Source of the DNA: Streptomyces sp. T12 | GTDB lineage: Bacteria > Actinomycetota > Actinomycetes > Streptomycetales > Streptomycetaceae | Reading direction: 5' to 3' | Length of the DNA stretch: 64,000 bases | Assembly: GCF_028736035.1 (NCBI RefSeq) | Contig: NZ_CP117866.1 | Span: 8,535,001-8,599,000 of the forward strand | Shown here: positions 35,794-44,368 of the stretch, piece by piece | Layout: every line of letters starts with the position of its first letter | Position numbering within the stretch: the stretch's first letter is position 1 | Position numbers and translations under genes: made by a program | Notes under the pieces: generated by a model | What the model saw: only the letters and a program-made list of their open reading frames with translations | Told to the model about the DNA's origin: nothing | The model's database searches: none

Positions 35794-35821
35794 TTGAATC
35801 GATTTCGCGAAAGGGCTTTCG
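35794..35821. promoter_or_regulatory. operator-like palindromes upstream of PL4 gene
   Basis: Two overlapping-edge elements: TTGAATCGATTTCG (35794-35807, 11 of 14 LacI matches) and the inverted repeat CGAAAG-GG-CTTTCG (35808-35821), about 60-85 bases before the PL4 start. Confidence 0.5.
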
Positions 35822-35863
35822 TCGCGGAGAAGTTGGCAGTCTTGTGAAATCGAACCGGGGTCT

Positions 35864-35877
35864 AGAAAGCGCTTGCA
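35864..35877. promoter_or_regulatory. LacI-type operator, best match in window
   Basis: AGAAAGCGCTTGCA matches 13 of 14 positions of TGNAARCGNTTNCA. It lies 54 bases upstream of the CE12 start, in the divergent PL4/CE12 region, and could control both. Confidence 0.7.
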
Positions 35878-35930
35878 GAAACGGGTACGGTCCAGCGCCA
35901 GGCCATGTCGTCCTGTGGAGGAGCCGACGA

Positions 35931-36992
35931 ATGAGACGTTTCAACCGTGCCGCTCTGGCGGCGGTGACGCTGAGCACCGGCCTGTCGGTCCTGACGGCCG
36001 TACCGGCTCAGGCGCATGAGCCGTACGGCGCTCAGCGTCCCCTCGGCATCGAGAACTGCACCGCCACCGCCTGCCACTTCGACGTCCCGGCCGGCACGTA
36101 CGACGTGAAGGTCATCCTCGGCGGCGAGGCCGCGTCGAGCACGAGCGTCGCCGGTGAGACCCGCCGCGCCCTGCTCCCCGAGACGGCCGCCCCTGCGGGC
36201 GAGCACGTCGCCCGCAGCTTCACCGTGAACGTCCGCACGCCCGAGGGCGAGCCGACGGGCCCCGCAGGGACTCCCGGCCTGGACCTGGTCCTCGGCGGCT
36301 CGGCACCCGCGCTCGCCGACATCAAGGTCACCCCGGCCCGGCACGCCCGCCAGGTCTTCCTCGTCGGTGACTCCACGGTCTGCGACCAGCCCGGCGACCC
36401 GTACTCCGGCTGGGGCCAGCAGCTGCCGCAGTACCTCCGCAAGGGCGTGTCCGTCGCCAACTACGCCGACTCCGGCGAGAGTACGGTCACCTACTTGGAG
36501 AACCCGCAGCTCTGGGCCACCGTCCAGCCGCAGATCCGCCCCGGCGACCTGGTCCTGATCCAGCTCGCCCACAACGACAAGACGACCGACGAGGCGACCT
36601 ACCGCGCCAACCTGGAGACCCTGGTGGCAGGCGTGCGGGAGAAGGGCGGCGAGCCGGTCCTCGTCACCCCGATCGTGCGCCGCTGGTTCAACGCCGACGG
36701 CACGCTCAACAACGGCACGGCCCTGCTGGTGAACGGCCTCGGCGTGGACCACCCGGCAGTCATCCGCTCGGTCGCCGCCGCCGAGGGCGTCCCGCTGATC
36801 GACCTGACGGCGAAGACGAAGGCGCTGGTGGAGTCCCTGGGCGTCGAGGCCTCCAAGGCGCTGTACCTCTACAACGAGAAGCGGGACAACACCCACACCT
36901 CGGTGCATGGTGCGACGGTGTACGCGGGCCTGGTCCGCGACGAACTCGCCGCCCGGCATCTGGTGCCCGAGGGCCTGGTGCGGGTGGGATGA
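35931..36992 (+). CDS. secreted rhamnogalacturonan acetylesterase, CE12
   Basis: 353 residues; signal peptide ends near AQAHE (residue 29). An N-terminal beta-domain (about 35-135) precedes an SGNH hydrolase: GDS with Ser148, HND with Asn215, and the terminal DNTH motif supplying the catalytic Asp/His. Family CE12 removes acetyl groups from rhamnogalacturonan so lyases can act, fitting the divergent PL4 gene. A strong GGAGGAG precedes the ATG by 8 bases. Confidence 0.9.
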   Translation: MRRFNRAALAAVTLSTGLSVLTAVPAQAHEPYGAQRPLGIENCTATACHFDVPAGTYDVKVILGGEAASSTSVAGETRRALLPETAAPAGEHVARSFTVNVRTPEGEPTGPAGTPGLDLVLGGSAPALADIKVTPARHARQVFLVGDSTVCDQPGDPYSGWGQQLPQYLRKGVSVANYADSGESTVTYLENPQLWATVQPQIRPGDLVLIQLAHNDKTTDEATYRANLETLVAGVREKGGEPVLVTPIVRRWFNADGTLNNGTALLVNGLGVDHPAVIRSVAAAEGVPLIDLTAKTKALVESLGVEASKALYLYNEKRDNTHTSVHGATVYAGLVRDELAARHLVPEGLVRVG

Positions 36993-37061
36993 ACTCCTGG
37001 GGCGCTTCGACCGGAACCGGAGCGCCCCAGGTCTGAACCGAGTCGGCAAGAGAGAGAACCG

Positions 37062-38810
37062 ATGCACCTGCCCCCCGACGACCGCAACCGCAGCCCGCAC
37101 ACCGGCTACACCCGCGCCCACTGGGAGGCGGCCGCCGACGCCCTGCTCGCCGCGGTGGAGCCGTACGCCACCGAGGACCGCGCCCTGTACCACTTCCCCG
37201 GCGACCGCGAGAGCTGGTCGGGCCGCCTCTCCGACGGGCTGGAGGGCTACGCCCGCACGCTGCTCCTGGCGGCCTTCCGCCGGGACGAGACGGCGTTGGA
37301 GCGCTACGCCGACGGACTCGCGGCGGGCGTGTCGGGGGTCTGGCCCCGTATCGAGGACCGCAGCCAGCCCCTGGTCGAGGCGGCGTCGATCGCCCTCGCG
37401 CTGCGGCTGACGCGGCCGCTGCTGTGGGACCGGCTGGACGACGGGGTGCGGCAGCGGGCGGCGGCCTGGCTCGGGGACGCGGTGACGGCCGAAGCCTGGC
37501 CCTGCAACTGGGAGTTGTTCCCGGTGACGGTGGGCGGCTTCCTCCAGGAGGTCGGCCACGAGGCCGAGGAGTCGCGCAAGGCGATCGACCGGGGGCTTGA
37601 GCGCATCGAGGACTGGTACGTCGGTGGCGGCTGGTACACGGACGGCGACGGCCGGAAGTTCGACTACTACAACGGCTGGGCGATGCACCTGTACCCGGTG
37701 CTGCACGCCTGGCTGGCGCAGGACGAGCGGCTGTTGGAGCTGTACGGGGGTCGGCTCTCACGGCATCTGGAGGACTACGCCCGCCTGTTCGGCGCCGACG
37801 GCGCCCCCATGCACCAGGGCCGCTCCCTGACCTACCGTTTCGCGACCACGGCCCCGCTGTGGCTCGGCGCCCTGACGGGCCGTACGCCGCTCACGCCGGG
37901 CGTGACGAGGCGGCTGGCCTCCGGCGCGCTGAAGTACTTCCTGGAGCGTGGCGCGGTGGATGCGCGCGGGCTGCTCACCCTCGGCTGGCACGGCCCCGAT
38001 GAGGCGGTCCTGCAGGGCTATTCGGGCCCGGCGTCCCCTTACTGGGCGAGCAAGGCCTTCCTCGGCCTGCTGCTGCCGCCGGACCACGAGGTCTGGACGG
38101 CGGCCGAGGAGCCCGCCCCGTCCGAGCGCGCCAACGCGCTCACGCCGATCGCCGCCCCCAACTGGCTTGTGCAGTCCACGAGTTCGGACGGCTTGGTCCG
38201 CCTCCACAACCACGGCAGCGAGGACGTCCGCTACGACCCCTACTACACGCGCCTCGCCTACTCGACGGTGACGAAGCCTTCGTCGTCGTACGACAACAGC
38301 GTGATCGTGGGCGACGATCCGAGCCGCACGGACATCGTGCCGCTGGGGGTGGGGGAGGGGTGGGCCGCCTCCCGGCACTCGGTCGGCGACGGAATCCGGG
38401 TCGGCAGTGTGGTGCTGGCCGAGGGCGCGGTGGAGGTGCGCATCCACCGGGTCGTGGGCGCGGCTCCCGGGACGGCGGTGCGGGTGACGGGGTGGGCTGC
38501 GGGGGAGGGCGTCGAGGCGGAACTCGTGCCTGTGTCCGGCCTGTTGAGCGACTCCGAGCCGACGGGTCTGACGGGTTCGACGGCTCCTATGGGCCTGCCG
38601 GGTCTGCCGGGTCTGCCGGGTCTGACGGGGGACGGTCCCAGCGTGTTCGTCGCTCTCGCCCGCCTCACCGCCGAGCCGGACCCCGTACCGCTTCAGGAGC
38701 TGGTGGCCGTACAGGTGGCCGAGTCGGGCGAGATCCACGTCCGCTGGAGCTCGGGGCGCGAGTGGCGGGTCCGGCTGGATGAGAACGGGGTGGGCGTCAC
38801 GCCCGCCTGA
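37062..38810 (+). CDS. DUF2264 protein, probable intracellular glycosidase
   Basis: 582 residues, no signal peptide. It belongs to DUF2264 (PF10022), an alpha/alpha-toroid family found in pectin and arabinogalactan loci; some relatives are classed as GH154 beta-glucuronidases, which I recall but could not check. Typical segments: FPGDRESWSG, DWYVGGGWYTDGDGRKFDYY and GRSLTYRFA. Near residues 500-525 a Gly-Leu-Pro-rich insert is coded by a 9-base tandem repeat. It lies 69 bases after CE12 on the same strand, so probable cotranscription and a role in finishing imported fragments. Confidence 0.83.
   Translation: MHLPPDDRNRSPHTGYTRAHWEAAADALLAAVEPYATEDRALYHFPGDRESWSGRLSDGLEGYARTLLLAAFRRDETALERYADGLAAGVSGVWPRIEDRSQPLVEAASIALALRLTRPLLWDRLDDGVRQRAAAWLGDAVTAEAWPCNWELFPVTVGGFLQEVGHEAEESRKAIDRGLERIEDWYVGGGWYTDGDGRKFDYYNGWAMHLYPVLHAWLAQDERLLELYGGRLSRHLEDYARLFGADGAPMHQGRSLTYRFATTAPLWLGALTGRTPLTPGVTRRLASGALKYFLERGAVDARGLLTLGWHGPDEAVLQGYSGPASPYWASKAFLGLLLPPDHEVWTAAEEPAPSERANALTPIAAPNWLVQSTSSDGLVRLHNHGSEDVRYDPYYTRLAYSTVTKPSSSYDNSVIVGDDPSRTDIVPLGVGEGWAASRHSVGDGIRVGSVVLAEGAVEVRIHRVVGAAPGTAVRVTGWAAGEGVEAELVPVSGLLSDSEPTGLTGSTAPMGLPGLPGLPGLTGDGPSVFVALARLTAEPDPVPLQELVAVQVAESGEIHVRWSSGREWRVRLDENGVGVTPA
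38561..38630 (+). repeat. 9-base tandem repeats coding Gly-Leu-Pro insert
   Basis: Three degenerate GACGGGTCT-type units (38561-38587), then three perfect CTGCCGGGT units (38595-38621) and one variant (38622-38630). Period 9, keeping the reading frame. Confidence 0.8.
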
Positions 38811-38854
38811 GCCTGCCGGGTCGGTTGTCAGTGGTGGCTGGCAGCATGGTGATC

Positions 38855-39508
38855 ATGAGCCGGATCATCTCGTACAGCACCGCTGACAAAGCCGACGTCC
38901 TGGGGTTCCTCGGAGCCGCCGGGAGCCTCACCGCCGACCAGCAGCGCATCCTCGGCATGATGCGCGAAAGGGCGCACAAGAGCCAACTCGAACTCGAACG
39001 CCAGGGCATCGACTGGGGCTTGTCCATCCCCGACGCACTCGAGCACCTGGTGGCCGGTCACGCGAGTTCGGATGCAGGGTACGCGGCCGGTGCGTACTAC
39101 CGCGCCCTCCAGCACATCATCGACTGCAATGCGTCCGACCCGGCCGACCTGGGCGTGTACTCCAAGCCCTCGACGTTCTTCGGCCTCCTCGACGACGAAC
39201 TGCGCCGCCTGGATGTGAGGGGGGATCTGCTGCTGCACGACCACCTGTTCTCCGGGCCGCCGCAGGAGATCCCCTTTCACATCCCGTATCCCGTGGACGG
39301 CCCGCACATAGGCATGTTCCCCTTGGCCAAGGCCAAGCCCGCCGCCGACGCCTACCGTGCGGTGCTGGACCGGATGGACGCGAACTTCCGCCACGACGTC
39401 CAGGAGATCATCGACAAGCTCGACTTCGAGAACACCGAGTGGGAGTTCGCGACGAAGAACATCGACTGGTACACGCAGGACACGATCTTCTTCTCGATCA
39501 CGGGCTGA
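38855..39508 (+). CDS. DUF7691-type hypothetical protein
   Basis: 217 residues, soluble, no signal. It begins SRIISYSTADKADVLGFLGA and ends with an acidic helix and WEFATKNIDWYTQDTIFFS. I recognise the general family (small Streptomyces proteins of the DUF7691 kind) but no function is known. An in-frame ATG 9 bases earlier is equally possible. It is convergent with the next gene, 10 bases between stops. Confidence 0.72.
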   Translation: MSRIISYSTADKADVLGFLGAAGSLTADQQRILGMMRERAHKSQLELERQGIDWGLSIPDALEHLVAGHASSDAGYAAGAYYRALQHIIDCNASDPADLGVYSKPSTFFGLLDDELRRLDVRGDLLLHDHLFSGPPQEIPFHIPYPVDGPHIGMFPLAKAKPAADAYRAVLDRMDANFRHDVQEIIDKLDFENTEWEFATKNIDWYTQDTIFFSITG

Positions 39509-39518
39509 CCAGGCACGC

Positions 39519-40931
39519 TCAGGGCGTGAGGCGAGCGATCCGAAGTGTCGTGGAGGTGGGGGACGCGCCGGTCAGCGGCGACGCGTACGACGGCGTGACC
39601 GGGGCGTACGCCCACGTCAGTGTGCCGTCCTTCTGGACCGCGATGTCGCCGGTGATCCGGGTGCCGACGACCTTCGTGGCGCTCTGGAACCTGCCGTTCC
39701 AGTCGATGAGCCGGAAGGACGTCCCCGTGAAGGTGCCGGTGCAGGTGCCGTTCGCGCACTTGGCGTTCTTCAGGGACTCCCAGGACAGCAGGAGGCGGTC
39801 CTTGCCGTACGGGGCGATGCGGACGTTGACGTGTTCGACGCCCTTGGTGGCTGACAGCCGGATCGCCTTGCCCGCAGGGGTGTTGCGGTTCTTGAGGAAG
39901 GCGACCGCCACCTGGTGCGTACTGGTCTTCGGCTTGACCGTCCAGCCGCGGCCGCTCGCGTCGTCCGGGTTCTTCGCGGCCGACGCGGCGCCGCGGGAGG
40001 CGAAGGCGGTGGCGTAGCGACCGGAGGCCGACTTCACGAGGTCACCGGTACGGCCGGCGAACGTGCCGCCGCAGTAGCCCGCCCAGCACTGCTCGCGCTG
40101 CACGACCGGGGCGTTGTCGGGTGCGCCGATCCCCGTCGACACGAACAGCCCGGAGCGCCAGTCGTCGAAGCAGAGGGAGGTGAAGGCGCCGGTCTTCTCG
40201 GCGGCGAGGGCGATGCCCTCGTTGTGGCTGCATCCCCAGCTCCAGCCGCCGCCGAGCCCCGCACCCTTGGCGCCGACGTACGACAGCTTGTCGCCGAAGT
40301 GCCCGTCGGCGAAGCCGCCCGCGCCGTGCACGACGAAGTACGCGCCGTACTTGGTGCCGTTCCAGGTGAGCTGGCCGTCGAGGGTCGGTGCCGTGTCGTT
40401 TGAGGAGGTGCCGGTCAGCTTGGTGCGGAAGGTCTGCTTGCCGTTCGTGTAGCGGATCAGTGCGGCCGCAGTCTCCTTCCACTTGTTGGTGTCGGCGACC
40501 CGGGTCAGCAGCGCGAAGCCGTCGTTGTGCGCGACCAGGCCGCCGACCTCCTTGGTGCCCTTGACGATCGTGTCCGCGCCCGAGCGCTTGCCGGCGGCGG
40601 TCAGCGGCGTGACGTGGATGCCGTCCGAGGCGGGCCAGGCCACCCGCAGGGTGCCGTTCGGGGCCACCGCCGTCGCCGTGCGCGTCCACTCACGGGTGTT
40701 GTTGTAACCGGCCGACAGATAGGGGAACTTGGCCGGCAGGTTCACCGTGGTGGTCGTGGGGGTGAGGCTGGGCGCGGCGTTCGGGGCGGCGCCCGCGGTG
40801 GCGTACCAGGCGCCCACCAGGGCGGCGGTGGCGGCGAGGCCCGCGATGAGGGGCTTGCGGGCGGCGTGGGCCCGACGATGGCCGGGCGCGCCGGATGCGG
40901 AGGCGGACGTCGTGCGTCTTGCGGAAGTCAT
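39519..40931 (-). CDS. exported or membrane-anchored protein of unknown function
   Basis: 470 residues. An Arg-rich N-terminus precedes one hydrophobic helix (about residues 26-48), then a Thr/Pro linker and a long beta-rich region with propeller-like repeats (GTLRVAWPASDG, NGTLTWAYAPV). Six or more cysteines, several in close pairs (CWAGYCGG, CANGTC), suggest an extracytoplasmic fold. ATG at 40931 is chosen because it yields a normal signal anchor. Family not recognised. Confidence 0.72.
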   Translation of the reverse strand: MTSARRTTSASASGAPGHRRAHAARKPLIAGLAATAALVGAWYATAGAAPNAAPSLTPTTTTVNLPAKFPYLSAGYNNTREWTRTATAVAPNGTLRVAWPASDGIHVTPLTAAGKRSGADTIVKGTKEVGGLVAHNDGFALLTRVADTNKWKETAAALIRYTNGKQTFRTKLTGTSSNDTAPTLDGQLTWNGTKYGAYFVVHGAGGFADGHFGDKLSYVGAKGAGLGGGWSWGCSHNEGIALAAEKTGAFTSLCFDDWRSGLFVSTGIGAPDNAPVVQREQCWAGYCGGTFAGRTGDLVKSASGRYATAFASRGAASAAKNPDDASGRGWTVKPKTSTHQVAVAFLKNRNTPAGKAIRLSATKGVEHVNVRIAPYGKDRLLLSWESLKNAKCANGTCTGTFTGTSFRLIDWNGRFQSATKVVGTRITGDIAVQKDGTLTWAYAPVTPSYASPLTGASPTSTTLRIARLTP

Positions 40932-41036
40932 GTACCCCGGTCGCCGCATCGGCCGACAATGTTGCTGAAGTTTCACAGAGTGTGGGACGGATCACTTCGG
41001 CCGGCACCGAAACGACGTGCGCCTAGCGTTCGGAGC

Positions 41037-41495
41037 ATGACCGAAACCGTCCCTCGTCCCCCCGCCGACGCCGTCACCGCCATGGTCGACCACGTCCTCA
41101 CCCTGGCCGCGACCTGGCCGAACTGGGACGGCAGGCCCGCCCACGTCGACGACCGCGTCTACACCCCGCACAAGGCGATCCGCCGCGTCGCCGACCACCT
41201 CATCGACCACCTGGCCGAGCTGGAGGCCCGGCTGGCCGGCGAGGAGCCCCAGCCCGACCGCTGGCACGCCTCCACCGTCACCACCGAGACCGACCTCGCG
41301 CCCTTCACCCCGCAGGACCTGGACGAGGCCCGCAGTCGGCTGACCCGCCTCGCCCGCATCTGGGCGAACCGGCTGGACGCCCTCAGCGACGCCCAGCTCG
41401 ACCACTCACCCGGCGAAGGCTGGAGCTTCCGCGAACTCGCCCGCCACCTGGAAGGTTCGACGTACTACGCCGACGCCGTAGGAGACCTGTCGTGA
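41037..41495 (+). CDS. DinB-like / four-helix protein
   Basis: 152 residues predicted helical, with HKAIRRVADHLIDHLAELE and GWSFRELARHLEGSTYYAD, resembling DinB-like or mycothiol-dependent four-helix proteins, which bind metal through histidines. Assignment is by pattern only. Its stop lies 26 bases before the next start, so the two are probably cotranscribed. Confidence 0.65.
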   Translation: MTETVPRPPADAVTAMVDHVLTLAATWPNWDGRPAHVDDRVYTPHKAIRRVADHLIDHLAELEARLAGEEPQPDRWHASTVTTETDLAPFTPQDLDEARSRLTRLARIWANRLDALSDAQLDHSPGEGWSFRELARHLEGSTYYADAVGDLS

Positions 41496-41521
41496 CCGCC
41501 AACCGTCCCGGAGGACCTCAC

Positions 41522-42298
41522 ATGACCGCGTTCGCCGACCTCCACCACGGCGACGAGCCCCTGCTGCTCCCCAACGCCTGGGACCACGCCTCGGCGAGGG
41601 CGCTCGCCGCCGAGGGCTTTCCCGCGATCGGTACGACGAGCCTCGGTGTCGCCGCGGCCGCCGGTCTGCCCGACGGGACATCGGCCACCCGTGACGAGAC
41701 ACTCCGGCTCGCCCTCGACCTCGGCTCGGATCCGTATCTCGTCTCGGTGGACGCGGAGGACGGTTACAGCGAAGACCCCGGCCAGGTGGGGGAGTTCGCC
41801 CGTCAGCTCCAGGCCGTCGGAGCCGCCGGGATCAACCTGGAGGACCGCCTCGGCTCCCTCGCACTGCACGCCGCGAAGATCGCCGCGGTCAAGTCGGCGG
41901 CACCCGGCCTCTTCGTCAACGCCCGCACCGACACGTACTGGCTGGGTGACGGAGCGGAGACCGCCGAACGCCTCGACGCCTATCAACGGGCGGGCGCCGA
42001 CGGCGTGTTCGTGCCGGGTCTCACCGAACCCCGCCGGATCGCCGCCCTGGTGAGGCATCTCGATGTTCCCCTCAACATCCTCTACACCCCGACCGGCCCC
42101 ACCGTCCCCCACCTCGCCGACCTCGGCGTCCGTCGCGTCAGCCTCGGCTCGCTGCTCTATCGGCGGGCACTCGGCGCGGCGCTGGAAGCGGTCGTGGACA
42201 TCAGGGAGGGACGGACACCGCAGGGGGGTGTCCCGTCGTACGGTGCCGTGGACGCGCTCAGCCGCCGGGGCGACCTGCCTCACAGCGACGAGCCGTAG
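41522..42298 (+). CDS. isocitrate lyase / PEP mutase family protein
   Basis: 258-residue (beta/alpha)8 barrel of the PEP mutase / isocitrate lyase superfamily. Visible family positions: LPNAWDHASAR, the metal-binding VSVDAEDGY, GINLEDR and FVNARTDTYW. The ATG at 41522 has GGAGG 7 bases upstream; an earlier GTG at 41492 overlaps the previous stop but lacks such a site. It may cleave or rearrange a C-C or C-P bond of a small acid; the reaction cannot be named from sequence. Confidence 0.87.
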   Translation: MTAFADLHHGDEPLLLPNAWDHASARALAAEGFPAIGTTSLGVAAAAGLPDGTSATRDETLRLALDLGSDPYLVSVDAEDGYSEDPGQVGEFARQLQAVGAAGINLEDRLGSLALHAAKIAAVKSAAPGLFVNARTDTYWLGDGAETAERLDAYQRAGADGVFVPGLTEPRRIAALVRHLDVPLNILYTPTGPTVPHLADLGVRRVSLGSLLYRRALGAALEAVVDIREGRTPQGGVPSYGAVDALSRRGDLPHSDEP

Positions 42299-42309
42299 CT
42301 TCCTCGCCA

Positions 42310-42340
42310 GGGAACGCATAGGGAACGCATAGGGAAAACC
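42310..42340. repeat. 11-base direct repeats before protease gene
   Basis: GGGAACGCATA twice in tandem (42310-42320, 42321-42331), then a partial third unit GGGAAAACC. The 11-base period puts the copies on the same helix face, as for an activator or repressor site. Confidence 0.6.
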
Positions 42341-42445
42341 CTGGAGGAGCGGGCACGCTCTTGTCGCCGCCGCCCCCAGACGTTTCACTTGGCGCACCCC
42401 CCCCACAGGAGAACACCCAGCTCACCTGCAGAAGGGTCAGTTCTT

Positions 42446-43318
42446 TTGTCAGCCATACGCGCCACCGCCGTCACCGCGGCCGCCTGTGCGACCGTGCTCG
42501 CCACGGCGCTGCCGTCCTCGGCCATCAACTCGTACAACGCGACGCCCGCCCCCGAACGCACCGAGGTCGGCGCGCTCGTGGCCACCTGGGACAACGACGG
42601 CGATCCCGCGACCCCGGACCGGGTCGACTGGGTCTGCTCCGGCACCATGATCGACGCCGACACCTTCCTGACCGCCGCGCACTGCACCACCGACTGGCCC
42701 GACAACGTGAAGTTCTACGTGTCACTGGACCAGGACGTGCAGGCCGGCCTCGACGCCGCCGCCAAGAAGTACCCCGGCGACCCGGCCGCCCAGGCGAGGG
42801 CCGTCGCCGTACAAGGCACCGCCCACAGCCACCCCGACTTCCCGGGGCCCGCGTCGGACACCCACGACATCTCGGTGATCGAGCTGCCCGCCGCGAAGGT
42901 CAAGGCCCGCTGGATGTTCACCCCGGCCACCCTGCCCACCGCGAACCAGCTCGGCGCGCTCGGACCGCGGGGCCTGAACGCCACCGACTGGTTCGTCGCC
43001 GGATACGGCACCCAGGAGGCCGCCAACGGCCCCGGCGGGCAGACCCACCCCGGCGGCGGTGTCCGGATGAAGGCGCCCGTCACCTTCGACGCCCTCAACG
43101 ACTCCTGGGCACGCCTTGCCATGACCGCGCCGCAGGGCAACGGCGGTGCCTGCTACGGCGACTCGGGCGGCCCCAACTTCGCGGTGATCGGCGGCAGGAA
43201 CGTCCTGGCCGCCACCACGATCACCGGGGACACCCCGTGCTACGCGACGAACGTGACGTACCGCCTGGACACCCCGGGCGCCCGAGCCTTCCTGTCGCCG
43301 TTCGTGAAACTCCCGTAA
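42446..43318 (+). CDS. secreted trypsin-like serine protease
   Basis: 290 residues from TTG at 42446, with a signal peptide to about residue 26. The chymotrypsin-fold catalytic triad is clear: His79 in LTAAHC, Asp141 in HDISVIEL and Ser240 in GDSGGP. AAGGG lies about 9 bases before the TTG; a TTG at 42389 would add an untypical N-terminus. A secreted protease of broad type; the residue at the base of the specificity pocket was not determined. Followed by a strong terminator. Confidence 0.86.
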   Translation: MSAIRATAVTAAACATVLATALPSSAINSYNATPAPERTEVGALVATWDNDGDPATPDRVDWVCSGTMIDADTFLTAAHCTTDWPDNVKFYVSLDQDVQAGLDAAAKKYPGDPAAQARAVAVQGTAHSHPDFPGPASDTHDISVIELPAAKVKARWMFTPATLPTANQLGALGPRGLNATDWFVAGYGTQEAANGPGGQTHPGGGVRMKAPVTFDALNDSWARLAMTAPQGNGGACYGDSGGPNFAVIGGRNVLAATTITGDTPCYATNVTYRLDTPGARAFLSPFVKLP

Positions 43319-43328
43319 CCCGTGCCGC

Positions 43329-43366
43329 CCCCGCCGCCCGGCGCACAGAGCCGCCGGGCGGCGGGG
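43329..43366 (+). terminator. strong hairpin terminator after protease
   Basis: Perfect 15-base GC arms (43329-43343 and 43352-43366) with an 8-base loop, 10 bases after the stop. Confidence 0.75.
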
Positions 43367-43404
43367 TACCGCAAGCCGTCGCAAGGCCCTTCCCAAGGCA
43401 CCCG

Positions 43405-43645
43405 TCACAAGGCCCTGAGCCGTTCCGTCACATCGCTCAACGCCCCCAGACAGCCCCGCACATCCAGCGGCACCTTCGCCACCGCGCCCGGATGCGGGCC
43501 CGCCGCCGTGAACACATCCGTGTGGCGCCAGCTCCGGGTCGTCCACGACGGACACCTGGTCGGCGAGGCTGCCGTGGGCGGAGGCGAAGGTCTGGGGGAG
43601 CGGGCCGGGCGGCGGCGTGTGACCTCCGCGAAGCTTCCAGTCCAA
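43405..43645 (-). pseudogene. possible frameshifted C-terminal gene remnant
   Basis: In the 331-base gap 43319-43649. On the minus strand, one frame gives PLPQTFASAHGSLADQVSVV and, after a one-base shift near 43525, another gives DVFTAAGPHPGAVAKVPLDV and RGCLGALSDVTERLRAL with a stop at 43405-43407. The two parts read as one natural-looking C-terminus. No start or upstream part exists before the TetR stop at 43650. Family unknown; this could be chance in high-GC DNA. Confidence 0.35.
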
Positions 43646-43649
43646 CTGG

Positions 43650-44252
43650 TCAGGGGGACAACTGGGCCGGCTGCCGGTCGTGCTCGCTGCGTGGCCAGTT
43701 CACGAGTGCCACGTGCAGGGCGTCGACGGCGCGCTCCCAGGACTTGCGTACCTCCCGGGGAGCGCCGAAGGCGCCGGTGGACTCCAGGGCGCAGTAGCCG
43801 TGGAAGGTGCTGCGCAGCAGGCGGACGGCGTCGGTGAGGTCGGGTTCCTCGAGGCCGTAGGCGCGGAGCATGCCGTAGGTGATCTCGGCGGTGCGGCGCA
43901 TGGCGGGGGAGTCGGCGACGAGGGCCTGGTCGACGCGGATCTGGGTCGCGGCGTATCGGCCCGGGTGCTGAAGGGCGTACTCCCGGTAGGCGTCCGCGAA
44001 GGCGGCGAGCGCGTCCTTGCCGGCGCGTCCGGCGACGGCGGCGGCGATCCGGTCGATCATCTCGCCGCCGGCCAGCAGCGCGACCCGCGTCCGCAGGTCC
44101 TGGAGATTCCTGACGTGCGAGTACAAGCTCGCGTCCTTCACCCCGAAGTGCCGGGCCAGCGCGGACAGGCTGACCTTCTCGAAGCCGACCTCGTCGGCGA
44201 GATCGGCCGCGGCCGCGGTGAGCCGGTCGGCGGTGAGTCCTGCGCGGGCCAT
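43650..44252 (-). CDS. TetR-family regulator
   Basis: 200 residues with an N-terminal HTH (LSALARHFGVKDASLYSHV, about 30-48) and a WHG-type C-terminal domain (STFHGYCALE). ATG at 44252 gives the standard short N-terminus. It is divergent from the phosphotransferase gene at 44369; an imperfect inverted repeat at 44298-44319 (GCCCCT / AGGGGGC) between them may be its operator. Ligand unknown. Confidence 0.88.
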   Translation of the reverse strand: MARAGLTADRLTAAAADLADEVGFEKVSLSALARHFGVKDASLYSHVRNLQDLRTRVALLAGGEMIDRIAAAVAGRAGKDALAAFADAYREYALQHPGRYAATQIRVDQALVADSPAMRRTAEITYGMLRAYGLEEPDLTDAVRLLRSTFHGYCALESTGAFGAPREVRKSWERAVDALHVALVNWPRSEHDRQPAQLSP

Positions 44253-44368
44253 GGGGCGGGTGACCTCCGGATACGTGACCTGGCCTGGGATCCTCAGGCC
44301 CCTGGAGACCCTAGGGGGCATCCTAATGAGGTCAGCCGTCGGCGGCTCCCTGACTACCGTTGCTCCGC

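Noticed and set aside
34065..35930. Long N-terminal extension of the CE12 gene
   Set aside because: It would be antisense to PL4; a strong ribosome site and signal peptide place the start at 35931.
38561..38630. Collagen-like protein from Gly-Leu-Pro repeats
   Set aside because: Only a short insert in a DUF2264 protein; too few units for a triple helix.
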